Positions 18,011-28,800 of a stretch of DNA of 64,000 nucleotides are shown here, piece by piece. The notes beneath the pieces are model-generated. The model saw only the letters and a program-made list of their open reading frames with translations, made no database searches and was not told where the DNA came from. The stretch lies in the NCBI RefSeq assembly GCF_000970085.1, contig NZ_CP009506.1, forward strand, positions 868,001 through 932,000. The letters are read 5' to 3'. This stretch comes from Methanosarcina siciliae T4/M (lineage in GTDB: Archaea > Halobacteriota > Methanosarcinia > Methanosarcinales > Methanosarcinaceae). Every line of letters begins with the position of its first letter. Within the stretch, counting starts at the first letter, position 1. Made by a program: the position numbers and the translations under genes.

Positions 18011-21000
18011 TTATATCATTCCAAACATGTCCACAACATCATCAAAGTCTATCCTTCCGTTTCCGTTAAAGTCGAAGTACTCCACCTGCATGTTTGCCTC
18101 TATCCAGTCCATGTTGTGGAAGTACGCCACTATATCCACGAAACTGAACTCCCCGTTTCCTGTAAGGTCTTCATAGAGTCCGTCTCCGTCGAGATCTTTA
18201 GGGGTATATTCCTGATCAGGCAAGGGAGAGAGAAGGGTCACCTCAATTTTTCCTGCCAGGAGAGCTGGTTCGATAGAGTCTCCGGAATCTTCCTCCAGAC
18301 GTTTAACCCCTATCGAAAGGTTTGCAGATCCTTTCTCCTTTCCAGAAACCGTGAGAGTAGCAAGCACAACGTCTGCTGAATCTGCCTTAACGGCATCTTC
18401 CAGGTCAACAGTCTTCATGTAGATAGAAGTCCCTGGCAGGGTAGAGTTCTCAGTAATCAGAGCCCATGTCGGGTACTCGATATCAACTATTTCGGCAACA
18501 TTCGGGTCGTCGAGAGCAACGGTCAGGTTGTAGCCTGAAAGACCTGCAGGGAAGTTGCTTGCAACGAGATTTATTTTAGTGGATTCGTTTTCTGCAACTG
18601 AGGAACTTTCAGGGTCGAAATAGAGATTAACGGTTGATCCGGAAGCTTCGGAAATTTCGATGTAATCCGTTTTTAACTCGAAGTCCGTCCCGGCAGCATT
18701 TTCTACAGTCAGGTTGACGGTGTAATTTCCGGCTGCATTATATGTATGCGAGGGGTTCTGCTCGGTAGAGTTTCCTCCATCCCCGAATTCCCAGAACCAC
18801 GAGGTAGGTGTGCCTGTGGACTGGTCGGTAAAGTTAATCGTAAGCGGAGTGACACCGGAAGTGATATCTGCGGAAAAGTCTGCAACAGGCATACCCGATT
18901 CTTCATCTTTGAAAGCATACAAATATGCCACACCTTCCTGGTCACGCCCTATCGAAAATACCGTATCATCTGCTATTGCAGGCGAATCACCCGCAGAATC
19001 TGAATGCCAGATTTCTGTGCCGGTCGCAGCATCCAGGGCATAGAGACCTGCATGACCGAAGGAAGAACCTGCGGACTTCCCAACAAAGACTTTACCGTCA
19101 GCAACTGCAATAGAACAGGTCCAGTCTCCTATTCCCTGATCTTCTTTAGGGGTACTCCAGATGAGAGTGCCGTTCAAGGCGTCAAAGCAGTATGTCTGGC
19201 TTTCAGAATAACCGGTACATCCACCGCATACGTATAGATAGCCGTCTGCAATGGCAGGGGTGGAATCGGTTCTCTGGATGGTAGCATTCCAGATCTCAGT
19301 GCCGTTTTCGAAGTCAAAGGCAAATAGGGCAGGTTTGTAGTCACTGCCAAAATCATATGTTGTCAAGTAGAACATGTCCCCTTCAATCGACGGAGAACCA
19401 CAAATGCTTCCAGAAGACGAAGGGTTGGGTTTAGTCCATAGAAGGTTTCCGTCCATGTCGAGGCAGTAGATGTCATTCCAGCTTGTGAGGATTATCGTCC
19501 CGTTGCTGACAGCCGGGGTTCCCTGGGTGTAGCTGTCACTGCCGTCAACCGTATAGTTCCACATTTCGGTACCTGTGGTTTCGTCCAGGCAGTAGTAGTG
19601 CAGGCCGTCCCAGTCACTGCACAGGACTTTACCCTCTGCAATTACCGGACCGCCATTGCAGGAAGCACGGCCTGATGGATTTGTGAATGCCCATTCGATG
19701 GCACCTGTGGTCGCATTGATACAGGTGGTGTTCGCACCCGTGGAGGTGAAGACAAAACCATTGTCATAGGCGGGAGAAGACCAGGAACCCCATTCGGGTA
19801 CCGCAATGGTGGTGTTCCAGTATTTGTGGCCGTCGTACATGCTGAAAGCAACGAGTTGGCCGATGGTACCTTCTCCCGGAGTACCTTCTTCGTCTACCGG
19901 GCCGATGATGGCATTGGCAAAGACTTTGCCGTCTGCTACGGCGACAGAAGAGGAGGGCACGAGGGTGAATTCGTCGGTGAGTCTGGCGCTTTTCCAGAGG
20001 AGGGTGTTGGTGTCGGGTGCATCCGAGGTGGTGTACCCGGTGTGTTCGGCAGTCTTCCTGAACTGGTACCAGGTGTCTTCATCTGCCGAGGAAGAAGTCG
20101 GGACTTCAAGTACGGTGATGTAGTCTTCTTTGATTACGGCGTCGCTGCCCTCGGTATTGTTTACGGTGAGGGTGACGGTGTAATTGCCTGGACTGATGTA
20201 GGTGTATTCAGGGGTCTGCTCCGTGGAGTCGATGGTTCCGTCGTTGTCAAAGTCCCATGCCCAGGCAGTAGGTGAACCTGTGGACCGGTCGGCGAACTTC
20301 ACAATCAGAGGTCCGATTCCTGATGTCACGTCGGCCTCGAAGTCCGCCACTGGGGCCGCCGTTGTCAGCGGGTAACAGGCGACGCCGTTCCACGTCGGCG
20401 TGGTGAAGCCGGTAGCGCCTTCGTAGTAGTACGCCGTCAGGGAAGTGCTTCCAGATGCCCAGCTACTGCTCACCGAAGAAGGAGCATTACCCGTGAACAT
20501 CACTGAGGTCAGGGCGGTACAGTCACGGAACGCATAGTCGCCGATGGTGGTGACATTGTTTCCTACGGTCACCGAGGTCAGGGTGGTGCAGTCGCGGAAC
20601 GCATACTTGCCGATTTCGGTGATGCTGTCCGGTATAGTCACCGAAGTCAGGGCGGTGCAGTCACGGAATACACTGCCGTCGATGCTGGTGACGCTGTCCG
20701 GTATGGTCACCGAGGTCAGGGCGGTGCAGCCGCGGAACGCACCGCTGCCGATGCTGGTAACGCTGTCCGGTATGTCCGCCGAGATCAGGCCGGTGTCACG
20801 GAACGTATAATCGCCGATGCTGATAACGCTGTTCGGTATGGTCAATGAGGTCAGGCCGCAGTCCTGGAACGCATAACTGCCGATGCTGGTAACGCTGTCC
20901 GGTATAGTCACCGACGTCAGGGCGGTGCAGTAACGGAACGCACTGTCACCGATGGTGGTGACATTGTTTCCGATGGTCGCCGAGGCCAGGTTGGTGCATT

Positions 21001-24000
21001 GGTAGAACATATACTTGCCGATGCTGGTGACCCCGTTGCCGATGGTCGCCGAAGACAGGGCGCTGCAGCCGTAGAACGCACGCTCACCGATGCTGGTAAC
21101 ACTGTCAGGAATTACCACCGAGGTCAGAGCGGTGCAACCGTAGAACGCATAGGTGTCGATGGTGGTGACATTGTTTCCGATGGTCACCGACGTCAGGGAG
21201 GTGCAGCCGTAGAAAGCACTGCCTCCGATGGTGGTGACACTGTCAGGAATGATCACCGACGTCAGGGCGGTGTTGCTCTTGAACGCACTGGAGGCGATAG
21301 TAGTGACAGGCAGGCCCCCGATCGTGCCCGGTATGACGACATCGCCGCCCGAACCGGTGTAACCTGTTATGGTTACCGAAGTGCCGTCGGAGGTATAGGT
21401 AAAGTTATCGACCGTTTCGGCTATGGTTATGTAGTCGGTCTTTACCTCACTGTCACTGCCCCAGGGGTTGCTGACATTCAGACTGACCGAGTAGGTACCC
21501 GGCGCATCATAGGTGTAACCGGGGTTTCTCGCCGTGCTATCCACAGTGCCGTTGTTGTCGAAGTCCCAGACAAGCGCATTCGCTCCCACGCCCGTATAGG
21601 TGAACTGTACCGTGAGCGGTGCGCTGCCATATACGATGTTCGAGGTGAATTCGGCGGTCACGGCGGCGAGTGCTGGGTAGCACGGGACTTCGTTCCACTC
21701 AGGGGTTGTGAAGTTAGTAGCGCCTTCGGAGTAATATGCCACCAGGTTGGTTCCCGATGCCCAGTTACTGCCAACTGTCGTCGGCGCATTGCCGTTGAAC
21801 ATCATGACAGTAAGGTTGGTGCAGCCGTAGAATGCACTGTCGTCGATGGTGGTGACGCTGTTCGGTATGGTCACCGAGGTCAGGCCGGTGCAGCCGTATA
21901 AAGCACTGGAGCCGATGGTGGTGACGCCATTGCCAATGGTGAGGGAATCCATACCTGTGCAGCCGTAGAACGCACTGGAGCCGATAGTGTTGACGCTGTC
22001 CGGTATAGTCACGGAGGTCAGGTTGATGCAGCCGTAGAACGCACTGGCGTCGATAGTGTTGACGCTGTCCGGTATGGTCACCGAGGTCAGGTTGGTGAGG
22101 GCCTTGCACGCGCTGGTACCGATAGTGGTCACCGGCAGGCCATCGATCTCAGCGGGTATGGTCACGTCGCTGTCCGGTCCGGAGTAGCCGGTTACGGTCA
22201 CCGATGTGCCGTCGCTGGTGTAAGCCCAACCGTCAGTGCGGGCCTCGACCACTGTAATATAGTTTGTCTTGAGCTCACTGTCGCTGCCCCATGGGTTGCT
22301 GACATACAGCGTGGCCGAGTAGGTACCCGGCGTATCATAGGTGTAACCGGGGTTCCTCGCATTGCTGTCCACAGTAGCGTCGCCGTCGAAGTACCAGTTC
22401 AGCGTGTTTGCTCCCACACCTGTATAGGTGAACTTTACCGTGAACGGTGCGCTGCCGAAAATGCCGTCGGTCGAAAAGTCAGCGGTCGGAGAACCTATTG
22501 GATAACACGGCTTGCCACCCCACTTCGGTGTGGTGAAGCCGGTAGCGTTCTCACAGTAGTACACCACCAGATTGGGACAATTATAGTTCCAGTTGCCACT
22601 GGCACTCGGTGCGTCGCCCTCGGCCTCAAACACCATGGCCTCCAGGGATGGGCAGTCACGGATCGAGTAGCTGGTAATAGAAGAAAGCCTATGGCCAACA
22701 GTTATCGTTTCTAGGGATGGGCAGTTCCGGATATTGTTCGTTGAAATAGATGGTACTCCGCCCGTGTAGATCGAGATAAGGTCCTCGCAGTTCTGGAACT
22801 GGTAGAGTCCAATGTTGGTGACGCTGTCAGGAATGACCACCGAGGTCAAGGGTGTTCCTTGAAACACCCTCTCGGCTATTTTTGTGACAGGAAGACCATC
22901 GATCTCATCCGGTATGACCAGATCGCCGGCAGGGCCGGTGTAGCCGGTGATTGTTATCGAACTGCCATCGCTGGTATATGTCAAATAATCTTCCAGAGGC
23001 TTCGCTTCGACCACGGTGATGTAGTCGGTCTTGAGTTCCTGAACGCTGCCTGTCGACTTGTTGATCGTCAGTCTGACGGAGTAGTTACCTGCCGCACTGT
23101 ATGTATATACAGGGTTCTGCTCCGTGCTGTCCACATTTCCGTCATTGTCAAAGTCCCACTGCCATTCGGTCGTCTCTGCACTTAGATCGGTGAACTGCAC
23201 CGTCAGCGGCACGGAGCCGTAGGTAGTGTTGGCAGTAAAGCATATATCCGGATCATCAAGAGCGAACAGGTAACCCGCATCATTGCCGTAGTAGACCATG
23301 CCGTCGGAGATCGCCGCACCCTGCAGGCTATACTGCTTCATACTGCTGGGCGGGAAGAACTCGAACTGCAAAATGGCTTCGGTGTTTCCCGGCATGTCCT
23401 TTAGACAGTACATACCGCTGGAGTGATCGTTTGTTGTGAAATAGATGTAAATCTCCCCGTCGCCATCATCATAGTAGGTCGAGATGGCAGGAGATGATTG
23501 CACCTTGGCGCCTACGGTATATGACCAGATTATTTGCAGGGAATCGGCGTCAAGACAGTACAGGGAACCACCGCAGCCCACATACACACGGTCATTGTAC
23601 ACGGCCGGGGTGGAGGTGGAGTCACCCGACATCGACCCTGTGCCCTTCACGCTCTTCACGAATGTGCCGTTGCTGGAGTCGAACCCTACATAGTAGCATT
23701 TGGATCCGGAAGCGAAGTACAGCCTCCCGGTTGATTGGTCATAGCTCATGGAGGAACGGATATTGCCTGTTCCGGAGCTGAAGATGGTGACGGTGCCCAC
23801 ATCTTCCACGGTCGTCCCGGTGTGCTTGTTGACAGAGACCAGGTTGCCGTCATCGCCACCGTATACGAGATAGTCGCCTACCACGCAAGCGCCGGCCCAG
23901 TAGTAGCCCGCGTTGCTGGTGCAGGCCCGCTCCCATACGAACGAGCCGTCAGTGGCATTCACGCAGTAGTATGAGCCGGGATCGCCGGAGGAAAACCAGG

Positions 24001-24502
24001 TTCCGAAGTAGATGTTACCGGAGTCGTAGACTATAGGTGTGTTCACCTGCGCCTTCTCGCCGCCCAGCCCGGTGGAGTTGATCCAGGCCTCTGTGCCGTT
24101 GGAGATGTCGTATGCGGCGATGACGCCGTTATTGGTGCCGATGAAGATCTTGCCGTCGGCGATCACAGGCGTGGCCAGAACGAACCCTCCAGCTAGAGAT
24201 GTATTCCATATTTCATCCCCTGTGGTCTTGTTGAAGGCAAAAGCTTTGCCCTGGGCGGCAGTGTAAACGACATCACCGGCGACCACCGGCGTTGTATCGA
24301 TCCCGCTCATCCCACTGGATTTGGTAAAGACGGCGAAGGCATAACTGCCGTTATTGCTTATCGGGCCAGCCTTATCGGTTATTCCGGAGTTGTAATTGTC
24401 ATTCTGGAACGTGGACCAGTCATAACCCAGTACCGGCTGAGTAGCCGCCACCAGGAGCAATGTTACACAAATCAGAAATATTTTCAGTGTATGTTTGTTC
24501 AT
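18011..24502 (-). CDS. Giant secreted surface protein: beta-propeller, PKD, BspA-type LRR, cohesin-like and dockerin domains
   Basis: 2163 aa. It has a signal peptide at 1-27 (ending PVLGYDW). Approximate order: PQQ-type beta-propeller 28-415; PKD 1 417-500; BspA/LRR_5 block 1 505-670; PKD 2 670-755; LRR block 2 755-945; PKD 3 945-1030; LRR block 3 1030-1385, with about 14 copies of an unit like LTSVTIPDSVTSIGSYAF; PKD 4 1385-1465; second beta-propeller 1475-1865; PKD 5 1870-1955; a cohesin-like beta-sandwich 1960-2095; and a C-terminal dockerin-like pair of Ca-binding loops (DLDGDGLYEDL, DFNGNGRIDFDD). No C-terminal membrane anchor is visible, so attachment would be non-covalent, perhaps via the dockerin. 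The likely role is adhesion or surface scaffolding. Its LRR/PKD middle looks richer in G+C than its ends. Confidence 0.9.
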   Translation of the reverse strand: MNKHTLKIFLICVTLLLVAATQPVLGYDWSTFQNDNYNSGITDKAGPISNNGSYAFAVFTKSSGMSGIDTTPVVAGDVVYTAAQGKAFAFNKTTGDEIWNTSLAGGFVLATPVIADGKIFIGTNNGVIAAYDISNGTEAWINSTGLGGEKAQVNTPIVYDSGNIYFGTWFSSGDPGSYYCVNATDGSFVWERACTSNAGYYWAGACVVGDYLVYGGDDGNLVSVNKHTGTTVEDVGTVTIFSSGTGNIRSSMSYDQSTGRLYFASGSKCYYVGFDSSNGTFVKSVKGTGSMSGDSTSTPAVYNDRVYVGCGGSLYCLDADSLQIIWSYTVGAKVQSSPAISTYYDDGDGEIYIYFTTNDHSSGMYCLKDMPGNTEAILQFEFFPPSSMKQYSLQGAAISDGMVYYGNDAGYLFALDDPDICFTANTTYGSVPLTVQFTDLSAETTEWQWDFDNDGNVDSTEQNPVYTYSAAGNYSVRLTINKSTGSVQELKTDYITVVEAKPLEDYLTYTSDGSSITITGYTGPAGDLVIPDEIDGLPVTKIAERVFQGTPLTSVVIPDSVTNIGLYQFQNCEDLISIYTGGVPSISTNNIRNCPSLETITVGHRLSSITSYSIRDCPSLEAMVFEAEGDAPSASGNWNYNCPNLVVYYCENATGFTTPKWGGKPCYPIGSPTADFSTDGIFGSAPFTVKFTYTGVGANTLNWYFDGDATVDSNARNPGYTYDTPGTYSATLYVSNPWGSDSELKTNYITVVEARTDGWAYTSDGTSVTVTGYSGPDSDVTIPAEIDGLPVTTIGTSACKALTNLTSVTIPDSVNTIDASAFYGCINLTSVTIPDSVNTIGSSAFYGCTGMDSLTIGNGVTTIGSSALYGCTGLTSVTIPNSVTTIDDSAFYGCTNLTVMMFNGNAPTTVGSNWASGTNLVAYYSEGATNFTTPEWNEVPCYPALAAVTAEFTSNIVYGSAPLTVQFTYTGVGANALVWDFDNNGTVDSTARNPGYTYDAPGTYSVSLNVSNPWGSDSEVKTDYITIAETVDNFTYTSDGTSVTITGYTGSGGDVVIPGTIGGLPVTTIASSAFKSNTALTSVIIPDSVTTIGGSAFYGCTSLTSVTIGNNVTTIDTYAFYGCTALTSVVIPDSVTSIGERAFYGCSALSSATIGNGVTSIGKYMFYQCTNLASATIGNNVTTIGDSAFRYCTALTSVTIPDSVTSIGSYAFQDCGLTSLTIPNSVISIGDYTFRDTGLISADIPDSVTSIGSGAFRGCTALTSVTIPDSVTSIDGSVFRDCTALTSVTIPDSITEIGKYAFRDCTTLTSVTVGNNVTTIGDYAFRDCTALTSVMFTGNAPSSVSSSWASGSTSLTAYYYEGATGFTTPTWNGVACYPLTTAAPVADFEADVTSGIGPLIVKFADRSTGSPTAWAWDFDNDGTIDSTEQTPEYTYISPGNYTVTLTVNNTEGSDAVIKEDYITVLEVPTSSSADEDTWYQFRKTAEHTGYTTSDAPDTNTLLWKSARLTDEFTLVPSSSVAVADGKVFANAIIGPVDEEGTPGEGTIGQLVAFSMYDGHKYWNTTIAVPEWGSWSSPAYDNGFVFTSTGANTTCINATTGAIEWAFTNPSGRASCNGGPVIAEGKVLCSDWDGLHYYCLDETTGTEMWNYTVDGSDSYTQGTPAVSNGTIILTSWNDIYCLDMDGNLLWTKPNPSSSGSICGSPSIEGDMFYLTTYDFGSDYKPALFAFDFENGTEIWNATIQRTDSTPAIADGYLYVCGGCTGYSESQTYCFDALNGTLIWSTPKEDQGIGDWTCSIAVADGKVFVGKSAGSSFGHAGLYALDAATGTEIWHSDSAGDSPAIADDTVFSIGRDQEGVAYLYAFKDEESGMPVADFSADITSGVTPLTINFTDQSTGTPTSWFWEFGDGGNSTEQNPSHTYNAAGNYTVNLTVENAAGTDFELKTDYIEISEASGSTVNLYFDPESSSVAENESTKINLVASNFPAGLSGYNLTVALDDPNVAEIVDIEYPTWALITENSTLPGTSIYMKTVDLEDAVKADSADVVLATLTVSGKEKGSANLSIGVKRLEEDSGDSIEPALLAGKIEVTLLSPLPDQEYTPKDLDGDGLYEDLTGNGEFSFVDIVAYFHNMDWIEANMQVEYFDFNGNGRIDFDDVVDMFGMI

Positions 24503-25807
24503 ATTTTCGTTTCTCCTATTTTGTCATAGGGGTTCAGTCTACCTGCGCGGAAATGTCCGGACCCCCGAAGATTTGATAATCGGTTTGCTCGGGTAGGAAA
24601 TTGTTTTTGGTTCAAGGATTTTCGGACCTTTGAAGAAAGCAGGAAGCGACTGTATTTTGTTTTCTGTTTTTTTATTCTCACGGATTTTGAGGATTCTGGA
24701 ATCAGCCGGGTTTGAACTACTTAGCTGTAGAAAGTTCCGGTGACCTAACAGATAGTAATGGAATTTCAAAATCCGGAAAAATGCCGAATATGAAAAGCAC
24801 GGCCCAAATTAAAATTCGCCCTTTGTTGAAGCAAAAATGCTTCAATACTTGTCACTATTTTTGATGAAGGACATACCTTGCTTTCAGTTCGTTTAAAACG
24901 AATTTCAGGCAGAGCCGCGTATAAAAACAAGTGTTTTTAGTTTCTTTTTTGAGATCCTCCTATGTTTTTATGGGGTTGGCGGTTGTTCTGGGCGAAAGAA
25001 TCGGACCATATTTGGTGTATGGTGGGGTTATCGATTCCGGTTTCGGACCTTTTTGAAGCGTCAGACCAACCAAATTATTAAGGAATTTTCGTATTTTAGC
25101 TGGATACAAATTTGTAATGTATGGAACAATTTTGTCTAAATGTTCCAGGTTTTTCAGAAATATTTGATTTAACTAATTAGATACAATTAAACAGATTGAT
25201 ATTTTAGCCTCTACGAATTTGTAGCTTCTACAATTAAAAATCTTTGGCTAATTATTCTTACCCTTATGGGTAACACGCTCCTTCAGGATCCTGAAGGAAT
25301 GAAGGAAATTTTTCAGATGCTATTCCAGATTTTTTTTATCTGCTATTCTTTCATTTCAGCTTGACTTTTCAGGAGTTTTTCATCGATCCTGAAGGTGGTG
25401 TTATATCAGCAGGGGCAGCAACAGATCAAAATATTGGAATTATCACATACGTAAAAAAATACTAATGGATATTGTGTACAAAGAAAATAAGTTGGATAAA
25501 AAATCTATGTGGGTACAAATTGTTAATACTTTATGACACTGGCTTTCAGTTCACCTGCATAAATCCCTGGTACACAGTAGTCTGATTTATACAATAATTG
25601 AACTGTTCTCGGTCAGGTTGCTCTTCCTTCCTGTAAAAAGTCCTTTTATTTCAGTCGAATACCCCGCTAGCTTGCAGCGGGGTGCGCCAGCGCAACTTTG
25701 ATTTCTTAGCCCGTTGACTAACAATTCTCTTGTTGCCTCTTTTAATATAAATCCTTGACTTTTTTGTCCTTAACTTTAATTCGAAAAAAGAAAGGAGGAT
25801 AACAGCC
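24503..25807. other. Upstream region 1 of the surface-protein pair, homologous to region 29300-30414
   Basis: 1.3 kb without a gene. Long stretches match the region upstream of the next surface-protein gene in the same order. 24658-24825 matches about 29770-29930, sharing AATCCGGAAAAATGC. 24870-25100 matches 29955-30185, sharing GGTTTCGGACCTTTTTGAAG. AAAAATCTTTGGCTAATTAT at about 25233 matches 30286. The right end (25700-25807) matches 30318-30414. It also contains the promoter for the 2163-aa gene, not placed. Confidence 0.7.
25664..25702. repeat. Double-hairpin dispersed repeat, copy A
   Basis: CCCCGCT-loop-AGCGGGG (7-bp stem) is followed directly by TGCG-CCAG-CGCA. A second copy is at 29735-29773. 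Confidence 0.65.
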
Positions 25808-28800
25808 TTATTCGGCTGCTTCCGCCCAGAAGGTTATTGTCCCTTTTTTGTTCCCTGAACCGGCATAATCAGCCGGGACCTTTAGAACCACTGAAGTGTT
25901 TTCCTGACTGTCCCCTCCTACTACTTTCCAGTAATTATTCCATAGCTGAGAGTCCAGCAGCAAGCCCTGGCTGAAAAGCGAATCTCCATCAGAAGAGTCG
26001 CAGACTACGGCTGTAACATTTACGTCGCAGCTTCCTCTGTTTTTGAGAGTTAGGTACTGGAGCTCACTGGTTTTTCCAGGGTACAGTTCCCCGAAATCCA
26101 GGGCTGAAGGGGAGACCTCAAGGGAAATCACCGGGACAATGGTTACATTCAGGGACACACTTGAGGAACCGTTCTGGCTTCCAGAAGAAGCCTCCTCAAC
26201 CTTGATACAATCCTCAAGCTCATTGTTTGTCTCGTCCGATTCGTCTATTGCATCCTCCGCATCTGCACTTACCTTAACGCTGTAATACCCGGCAGCAACT
26301 GGCTTCCATGAGAAATTAACATTAGCGCTACTACCCGATCCAATCCCTGATACGGTGCTGGTATCCACAACCTCGCCGTTTACGGAAAGGGTCGCGTTAA
26401 AGGCTCCGGCATCACTTTCGCCCGTGTTGCTGATGGTGGCGCCGATGTTGCATGAGGTATTTGCAGTAATACCGGACGGCGGGATGATGGATGAAACAAT
26501 GAGATCAGGCCGGTCCTCTGGTGTAGTCGACGAGTCGGTTACCGTGATATATTCGGCCTTTACTTCCGAGTCACCTCCCGCTGCACTGGATACTGTTAGG
26601 TTGACAGTATAATTTCCTTCGGCAGTGTAAGTGTAGCTAGGGTTCTGTTCAGTACTGTCAATCGAACCGTCATTATCAAAGTCCCAGGCCCATGAAGTAG
26701 GCGTACCTGTAGACTGGTCCGTGAAGTTGACAGTGAGAGGTACAGTGCCATTAGTTACGTCAGCATTGAAAGCAGCAACGGGTTCTGTAGGTGTAGAAGA
26801 TTCGGATGCAGTAATATAGTCAGTCTTCACCTCTGAATCGTTTCCCTCTGCATTGGCAACCGTGAGGTTGACAGTGTAAGTACCGGCTGAAGTATAGGTA
26901 TAGGAGGGGTTCTGTTCAGTACTGTCAATCGAACCGTCATTATCAAAGTCCCAGGCCCATGAAGTAGGCGATTCAGTAGACTTGTCAGTAAAGTTGACAG
27001 TGAGTGGTACAGTGCCATTAGTTACATCCGCAGTGAAAGCGGCAACAGGTTCTACAGGCGTAGATGATTCGGATACAGTGATGTAGTCAGTCTTCAGCTC
27101 GGAATCGCTTCCATCTTCATTCGTGACTGTTAGGTTTACGGTATAGCTACCTGCATCGGAATAAGTATGGCCAGGGTTCTGCTCTGTGGAGTCCACGTTT
27201 CCGTCGGAATCAAAGTCCCATGCCCAGGCAGTAGGCGAGCCGGCAGACTCATCAGTGAACTGGACAGTCAGGGGGGAATCTCCGGAAGTGGGAGTCGCAG
27301 TGAAGTTGGCGACAGGCAGAGTTGAAGAACCCTGGACTTTAACACTTGATGCTTCAGTGACGGCATTTATGTTACTGCCTGGATCGTCATCCAGACGGTT
27401 GAAAGTAAGAGATATTTCACTTTCTCCCGGAGTTTCGGCCACAAAGGTGGCACTTGCCAGGAGAACGTTTTCATCACCAGCCTTAACAACGTCAGTAGTA
27501 TCCACCGCTTTTACTTTTATCGAAGTATTGGGCATACTGGAGTTTTCTGAAAGGCCAACCCAGGAAGGATACTCCACATCCGTGAAATTTCCAACAGCCG
27601 GATTCTCGAGGGTAAGGTTAAAGTCATAGCCAGAAAGACCGTCTGGGAATTTATCCGCCCTGATCTCGAAGACCTGGGATTCGCCCGAAGAAAGAGTAGA
27701 TTCCGCCGGAAGAATCGAAACAATCGGGTTGTCTGAGTTCTCCACAGTCAGTTTTGCTTCCCGGACGGTGACAGAGATCGTATTTTCGGAATCATCATCT
27801 AACCGGTCAACGGATACGGTGAGATTTGCTTCCCCGGAAGCAAGGGATTCTACGGTTACCGTACCTAAAAAGACATCTGAGTCCCCAGCATTTATCTTTT
27901 CTGTCAGATCAACAGCTCCGATCTGGACCGAATCTGCCGGAAGACTTGAACTATTATTCACGCCTGACCAGGAAGGGAACTCCACTCCCGTTATCCGGGC
28001 AACTGAAGGATCGCTTATACTAAGATTAAGTTTGTATCCCGCAAGCCCGGCAGGCGCTTGATCAAGATAAAGGTTCAGACTTTCTACGGAGCCAATATCT
28101 GAAAAGACAGCTTCCTGGGGTTCAAAATAGAGTTCTTCAGGGTCGGTAAAAGCATAGACCCTTCCGTCAGCTCCAATTGTGAAGAGTATCCCGTCGGAAA
28201 TTGCAGGTGAAGCGCCCCCAGAGGGATAACTCCAGACTACATCCCCTGTATAAGCATCGAGAGCATATGTGCCAGCGTATCCGAAGTAATCATCTTCGGC
28301 GTATTTTCCTACAAAGATCATGCCGTCTGCAACAGCAACTGACGCAGTCCAGCCCCCTATCTTATCTTCGGCAGAGGTATTCCAGACCATTTCATGGGTT
28401 GTTGCGTTGAAACAGTAGGTTTCAATTGTGCTAATTCCGGGGCATCCACCTGATATGTAGACGTTACCGTAAGCAATAGCCGGGGTGGAAGAAACATCGG
28501 TGCTTGGAACGGTTTCACTCCAGAGGATTGAACCGTCTTCGGCGTCCAGTGCGTAAAGATTTCCGTCGTAAGTGGTTGCATAGACAACTCCCTCAGAAAC
28601 TGCAGGAGACCCGCCTGCCTCATAAGGGAGCGTCTGGTTCCAGAGCTCGTCCCCATTCTCCGCATTGACGCAGTAAACGTGACCCGGAGAACTAAAGAGT
28701 GGTCCGCTTGTCAGGTAAACCTTTCCTTCGTAATAAGCTGGTGTGCCAATGGCAACACCGGTAACTGTAAAGTTCCAGAGTTCCTCTTCGGTTTCGGCAT

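Noticed and set aside
20999..21901. 300-codon plus-strand reading frame
   Set aside because: It is the antisense shadow of the LRR repeats in the giant surface protein; it is repetitive and has no plausible domain.
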